From Methylocapsa sp. (GTDB lineage: Bacteria > Pseudomonadota > Alphaproteobacteria > Rhizobiales > Beijerinckiaceae): DNA of 8,905 bases. Below the pieces are notes generated by a model that had not been told where the DNA came from, did not search any database, and saw only the letters and a program-made list of their open reading frames with translations. This document shows, one piece after another, positions 5,637 to 8,905 of this stretch (the stretch's first letter is position 1; each line of letters begins with the position of its first letter). The stretch spans positions 1-8,905 of the forward strand of contig JAFMSB010000046.1 of NCBI GenBank assembly GCA_017353815.1. The letters are read 5' to 3'. The translations under genes and the position numbers were made by a program.

Positions 5637-7367
5637 ATGAATCAGCGGGTGTTCGAGAAGAAAAATCTGCCGAGCCGGCATGTGACGGAAGGCACATCGC
5701 GGGCGCCGCACCGCTCCTATCTTTACGCTATGGGATTGACGGCCGAGCAGATTCACCAGCCTCTTATCGGGGTCGCATCCTGCTGGAATGAGGCTGCCCC
5801 TTGCAACATCGCCCTCATGCGGCAGGCGCAGGCCGTCAAGCAAGGCGTTGCCGCTGCGGGGGGCACAGCGCGCGAATTTTGCACGATAACCGTGACCGAC
5901 GGCATTGCCATGGGTCACGAGGGAATGAAATCCTCCCTAGTTTCGCGCGAAGTCATCGCCGATTCGGTCGAACTCACCATGCGCGGGCACTGCTACGACG
6001 CGCTTGTCGGCCTCGCCGGCTGCGATAAATCGCTGCCCGGCATGATGATGGCAATGCTGCGGCTTAACGTTCCCTCAATTTTTATTTACGGCGGCTCGAT
6101 CCTGCCCGGAACCTTTAAGGGCCAGCCGGTCACCGTGCAGGACCTCTTCGAGGCGGTCGGAAAACATTCGGTCGGCGAGATATCGGCCGAGGATCTGGAC
6201 CAACTGGAGAAGGTAGCCTGCCCATCGGCAGGCGCCTGCGGCGCGCAGTTTACCGCCAATACTATGGCAACCGTATCCGAAGCGATTGGGCTTGCCCTGC
6301 CCTATTCGGCCGGAGCGCCCGCACCTTACGAGATTCGCGACCGCTTTTGCGTTGCCGCGGGCGAGATGGTGATGGAGCTTCTGGCAAAGAAGCTTAGGCC
6401 TCGCGATATCGTGACCCGGAAGGCGCTGGAAAACGCCGCAACCGTCGTGGCGGCGTCGGGCGGCTCCACCAATGCTGCGCTGCATCTTCCGGCAATCGCC
6501 AATGAATGCGGGATACAGTTCGACCTTTTCGATGTTGCTCAGATTTTCCGCCGGACGCCCTATATCGCCGATCTGAAGCCCGCGGGAAAATACGTCGCCA
6601 AGGATTTGTTTGAGGCGGGCGGCGTTCCGCTGCTCATGAAAACCCTGATTGACCACGGTTATCTGCATGGCGATTGCCTCACGGTGACGGGCCGGACCAT
6701 TGCCGAGAATCTGGAAAAAGTTGCTTGGAATCCCGAGCAGGATGTCGTCTGGCCAGCCGACAAGCCCATTAGTCCCACGGGCGGCGTTATCGGCCTCAAA
6801 GGTAGTCTTGCGCCCGATGGAGCGATCGTAAAGATCGCGGGCATGCCGGAAGAAGCTTTGATCTTCCGCGGCCCGGCACTCTGTTTTGATAACGAGGAAG
6901 CATGTTTCGAAGCGGTGACTCGACGCCGCTACCCGGAGGGATGTGTTTTTGTCATCCGCTACGAGGGTCCCCGCGGCGGTCCGGGGATGCGGGAGATGCT
7001 CGCAACCACGGCAGCCCTTTATGGACAGGGCATGGGCTCGAGGGTTGCCCTCATCACCGACGGCCGCTTTTCCGGCGCGACCCGGGGCCTTTGCGTGGGT
7101 CACGTCGGGCCCGAGGCCGCCGTTGGAGGGCCGATTGCCTTGCTGCGTGACGGCGACATCGTCGAGATCAATGCGATTCAAGGAACAATCAACCACTATT
7201 TGGGGGATGCGGAATTAGAAAAAAGGGGAAAAGAATGGCACCCGCGCCGAACCAATTTCGGGTCCGGCGCGTTATGGAAGTATGCACAGATTGTGGGTCC
7301 GGCTGTCAGCGGAGCAGTTACGCATGGCGGCGCTTGGAGCGAAGTAACAACCTATGCGGACATATAG
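5637..7367 (+). CDS. ilvD: Dihydroxy-acid dehydratase
   Basis: 576 residues. It dehydrates 2,3-dihydroxy-isovalerate and 2,3-dihydroxy-3-methylvalerate to the 2-keto acids in cytoplasmic valine, leucine and isoleucine synthesis. IlvD/EDD family signs are CWNEAAPCN (C56), GCDKSLPG (C129) and [14 protein letters not shown] (C201), the three cysteines expected to hold a [2Fe-2S] cluster. Further on are [10 protein letters not shown] (275-284), EGPRGGPGM and [10 protein letters not shown] (about 475-485). I chose the ATG at 5637 because the protein then begins with a short lead into LPSRHVTEG and has the roughly 575-residue length of rhizobial IlvD. The frame stays open to an ATG at 5532, but those 35 extra residues look like untranslated DNA. 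Only a weak GGA lies 10 nt upstream of 5637. The last 14 bases overlap the exoR-like gene. The related sugar-acid dehydratases are the main alternative, but the near-colinear match to rhizobial IlvD makes that unlikely. Confidence 0.95.
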   Translation: MNQRVFEKKNLPSRHVTEGTSRAPHRSYLYAMGLTAEQIHQPLIGVASCWNEAAPCNIALMRQAQAVKQGVAAAGGTAREFCTITVTDGIAMGHEGMKSSLVSREVIADSVELTMRGHCYDALVGLAGCDKSLPGMMMAMLRLNVPSIFIYGGSILPGTFKGQPVTVQDLFEAVGKHSVGEISAEDLDQLEKVACPSAGACGAQFTANTMATVSEAIGLALPYSAGAPAPYEIRDRFCVAAGEMVMELLAKKLRPRDIVTRKALENAATVVAASGGSTNAALHLPAIANECGIQFDLFDVAQIFRRTPYIADLKPAGKYVAKDLFEAGGVPLLMKTLIDHGYLHGDCLTVTGRTIAENLEKVAWNPEQDVVWPADKPISPTGGVIGLKGSLAPDGAIVKIAGMPEEALIFRGPALCFDNEEACFEAVTRRRYPEGCVFVIRYEGPRGGPGMREMLATTAALYGQGMGSRVALITDGRFSGATRGLCVGHVGPEAAVGGPIALLRDGDIVEINAIQGTINHYLGDAELEKRGKEWHPRRTNFGSGALWKYAQIVGPAVSGAVTHGGAWSEVTTYADI

Positions 7368-8211
7368 GGATATTGCAGCAATTGTTTTTATGGGGTTTGG
7401 CCTCTGCGCACCGGCCTGCTGGGCGGACGCATTCGAGGGAAGCGATTCGGCACGCATCGACGCGAGCCCCCTTCGCGCGGAAAAGAAAACCCCGCTTCAA
7501 GTGTACTCGACCCCGCGGGCGGCATTGCAGGCGGGTCTCGAAGGTTTTCGCGGCGGCGATGCCGCAAGGGGCATTGAGGCTCTCAAAATTGCCGCGGCGG
7601 GCGGAGAGATTCTTGCGAAATGGAAGCTTGCGAAAATCTACGCCAGCGGCGAGGGCGTTCCGCACGACGATTTGAAAGCCTATGAATACTTTTCGCAAAT
7701 TGCAGAAAATTACGACGATGACGATCCGAGCCGGCGCGACGCGGCAATCGTTTCGAGCGCCGTGGTTGCTTTGGGCGTCTATACTCGCAATGGAATCCCA
7801 AATACCGGAATCGTGCCTGACCCGGGCCGCGCCTTTCAGCTGTTCCAATTTGCGGCAACGAAGTTCGGCGACGCAAATGCCCAGTATCAGCTGGCGCGGA
7901 TGCATCTTGACGGAACCGGCGCCGGCAACGATGACATCGAAGCCTTGCGCTGGCTCTCGCTTGCCGCCGGCAAAGGCCATGTCCAGGCGCAGGCGCTGCT
8001 GGGCGAGATGCTCTTTGCCGGCCGCGAGGGTGTCCGGCCGCAGCGCGCGCGCGGTCTCATGTGGCTGACGCTGGCGCGTGAGGCTGCGAATGACGCCGCA
8101 CAGGATAAGTGGATCGTCGATCTCTACGAAAAGGCCGTTGCTTCGGCAAATGAGGCCGACAGACACGAAGCCCTTGCCTATCTTGAAGATCATTTGAAGC
8201 GGCGCAATTGA
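7354..8211 (+). CDS. exoR: ExoR-like exported Sel1-repeat regulator
   Basis: 285 residues. The N-terminus [26 protein letters not shown] is a plausible Sec signal peptide with cleavage after about residue 24, so the mature protein would be periplasmic. Sel1-like (TPR-related) repeats run through about 68-245, for example [41 protein letters not shown]...[13 protein letters not shown] and [15 protein letters not shown]...[11 protein letters not shown]. The order and sequence, including [19 protein letters not shown], resemble rhizobial ExoR. ExoR binds the sensor ExoS in the periplasm and holds back the ExoS-ChvI system that controls exopolysaccharide and motility. The ATG lies inside the end of ilvD (14-bp overlap), with GAAG 9 nt upstream, so expression is probably coupled to ilvD. 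A start at 7390 would damage the signal peptide. No exoS or chvI is in the window. It could be another periplasmic Sel1 protein rather than the true orthologue. Confidence 0.8.
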   Translation: MRTYRDIAAIVFMGFGLCAPACWADAFEGSDSARIDASPLRAEKKTPLQVYSTPRAALQAGLEGFRGGDAARGIEALKIAAAGGEILAKWKLAKIYASGEGVPHDDLKAYEYFSQIAENYDDDDPSRRDAAIVSSAVVALGVYTRNGIPNTGIVPDPGRAFQLFQFAATKFGDANAQYQLARMHLDGTGAGNDDIEALRWLSLAAGKGHVQAQALLGEMLFAGREGVRPQRARGLMWLTLAREAANDAAQDKWIVDLYEKAVASANEADRHEALAYLEDHLKRRN

Positions 8212-8324
8212 GCCGTCACCTGGACGGGCCGGGCGAGCAACCGCAATGTTCCTGCGGGTTAGCGCTGCCGGGCATACCGAGCGCGCGTTTGGCAAGGAGT
8301 GGATTTGGATTGCACCTTGGCCCC

Positions 8325-8357
8325 ATAAGCGGCAATATTACATTAGCTGCCGTTTAT
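8325..8357. promoter_or_regulatory. 33-bp inverted repeat before the EcsC-family gene
   Basis: ATAAGCGGCA (8325-8334) and TGCCGTTTAT (8348-8357) are inverted 10-base arms matching at nine positions, the tenth being a G-T pair. They surround a 13-base AT-rich centre containing AATATTA. The repeat ends 3 bp before the gene's GGGAG ribosome binding site. It could be an operator (the centre may contain a -10 element, TATTAC) or an mRNA hairpin near the ribosome site. There is no T run, so it is not a terminator for the exoR-like gene. Confidence 0.45.
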
Positions 8358-8370
8358 GCCGGGAGTCTAT

Positions 8371-8905
8371 ATGAAGTCCCTGCCCGATGACCCGAAGCCC
8401 GACATGGGCCTCGATTTCGCTTCAGGAGTGTCGAGGCTTTCGCCCGAAGATCTGGCTGCGCTTAAGCGGGCCATAACCGAGCTCGAGCGCTCGAGCCTAG
8501 CGATAAGGCTCAGCGCGATTCTTGGCCGGCAAGCAACAAATCTCGCATCCCGGGTGCCTGCTTCGCTCGCGGATTTGGTGAACCGGGCGGCGGAGGCCGC
8601 CATCCGCAGCAGCCTCCATCTGGCAGTGAGGAGCCTTGCAGGGAAACCTCTTGCCGACAGGCGCCGGACGCATAAAAGCCTCGCGGTTCTGGCGGGCGCC
8701 GCGGGCGGCGCGCTTGGCCTTTCCGGCCTGCCCCTTGAACTGCCCGTTTCGGCCACGATTATCTTACGCTCGGTCGCCGATATCGCCCGTTCGGAGGGGC
8801 ATGATCTCGCCGATCCAAGAGCGGCACTCGCCTGTCTTGAGGTCTTTGCGCTGGGGGGAGAGGCGGCGAATGGCTCCTCCCGCTTCCGGGACATCGATCT
8901 TCACG
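8371..8905 (+). CDS. EcsC family protein, N-terminal part (3' end outside window)
   Basis: The frame starts at the ATG at 8371 with a strong GGGAG Shine-Dalgarno sequence (8361-8365) 5 nt upstream and stays open to the window end, giving 178 codons of a partial gene. Residues 1-100 are mostly helical and charged (SPEDLAALKRAITELERSSLAIRLSAI...). Residues 103-165 hold the recognisable EcsC-family core: SLAVLAGAAGGALGLSGLPLELPVSATIILRSVADIARSEGHDL, then DPRAALACLEVFALGG. The family is named after B. subtilis EcsC and its biochemical role is not established; the hydrophobic glycine-rich core suggests membrane association. The gene follows the exoR-like gene after a 159-bp gap that contains an inverted repeat, so it probably has its own promoter or control. 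About 100 residues are expected to be missing. Confidence 0.83.
   Translation, partial: MKSLPDDPKPDMGLDFASGVSRLSPEDLAALKRAITELERSSLAIRLSAILGRQATNLASRVPASLADLVNRAAEAAIRSSLHLAVRSLAGKPLADRRRTHKSLAVLAGAAGGALGLSGLPLELPVSATIILRSVADIARSEGHDLADPRAALACLEVFALGGEAANGSSRFRDIDLH

Noticed and set aside
6075..7196. Minus-strand frame of 373 codons opposite ilvD
   Set aside because: Antisense shadow of ilvD, which is unambiguous on the plus strand.
7318..8295. Minus-strand frame of 325 codons opposite the exoR-like gene
   Set aside because: Antisense shadow; the plus strand shows a signal peptide and Sel1 repeats.
8208..8390. Plus-strand frame of 60 codons after the exoR-like gene
   Set aside because: No Shine-Dalgarno sequence, no domain, and it runs into the EcsC-family start in another frame.
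8367..8894. Minus-strand frame of 175 codons at the right edge
   Set aside because: It is the shadow of the plus-strand EcsC-family gene, which has a strong GGGAG site and a recognisable core.

Overview
The window reads as a piece of a GC-rich alphaproteobacterial chromosome, most likely Hyphomicrobiales (Rhizobiales) and possibly near the Beijerinckiaceae. This is inferred from the rhizobial-type IlvD, an ExoR-like Sel1-repeat protein, the EcsC-family protein and the codon use. No mobile element, CRISPR array, tRNA or rRNA was seen.

Layout: (1) 1-1529, plus strand: the C-terminal part of valyl-tRNA synthetase, cut by the left edge. (2) 1573-3369, plus strand: a one-chain membrane cytochrome b561-like / molybdopterin (sulfite-oxidase fold) oxidoreductase. 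(3) 3380-4974, minus strand: a two-gene unit, an NRAMP-superfamily metal transporter followed 11 nt later by a 64-residue single-pass membrane protein. It runs tail-to-tail into the oxidoreductase with only 10 bp between the stop codons. (4) About 4975-5636: a roughly 600-bp divergent control region with no convincing gene. It holds a candidate transporter promoter with a dyad in its spacer, a set of mutually exclusive hairpin segments ending in a T run, a strong GC hairpin, and a 16-bp perfect palindrome next to an AT-rich candidate ilvD promoter. (5) 5637-8211, plus strand: ilvD (dihydroxy-acid dehydratase) overlapping by 14 bp an exoR-like gene for a secreted Sel1-repeat regulator. (6) 8371-8905, plus strand: the N-terminal 178 codons of an EcsC-family protein, running off the right edge, preceded by a 33-bp inverted repeat.

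The genes do not form one pathway. They are housekeeping functions (valS, ilvD), metal uptake (the NRAMP-like pair), an uncharacterised membrane redox enzyme and an envelope/exopolysaccharide regulator. The most interesting points are the non-canonical metal site of the NRAMP protein with its small membrane partner, the predicted cytoplasm-facing molybdenum domain in the fusion oxidoreductase, and the structured regulatory DNA between the transporter and ilvD and ahead of the EcsC gene. I found no clear new multi-gene system such as a defence, toxin or secretion island.
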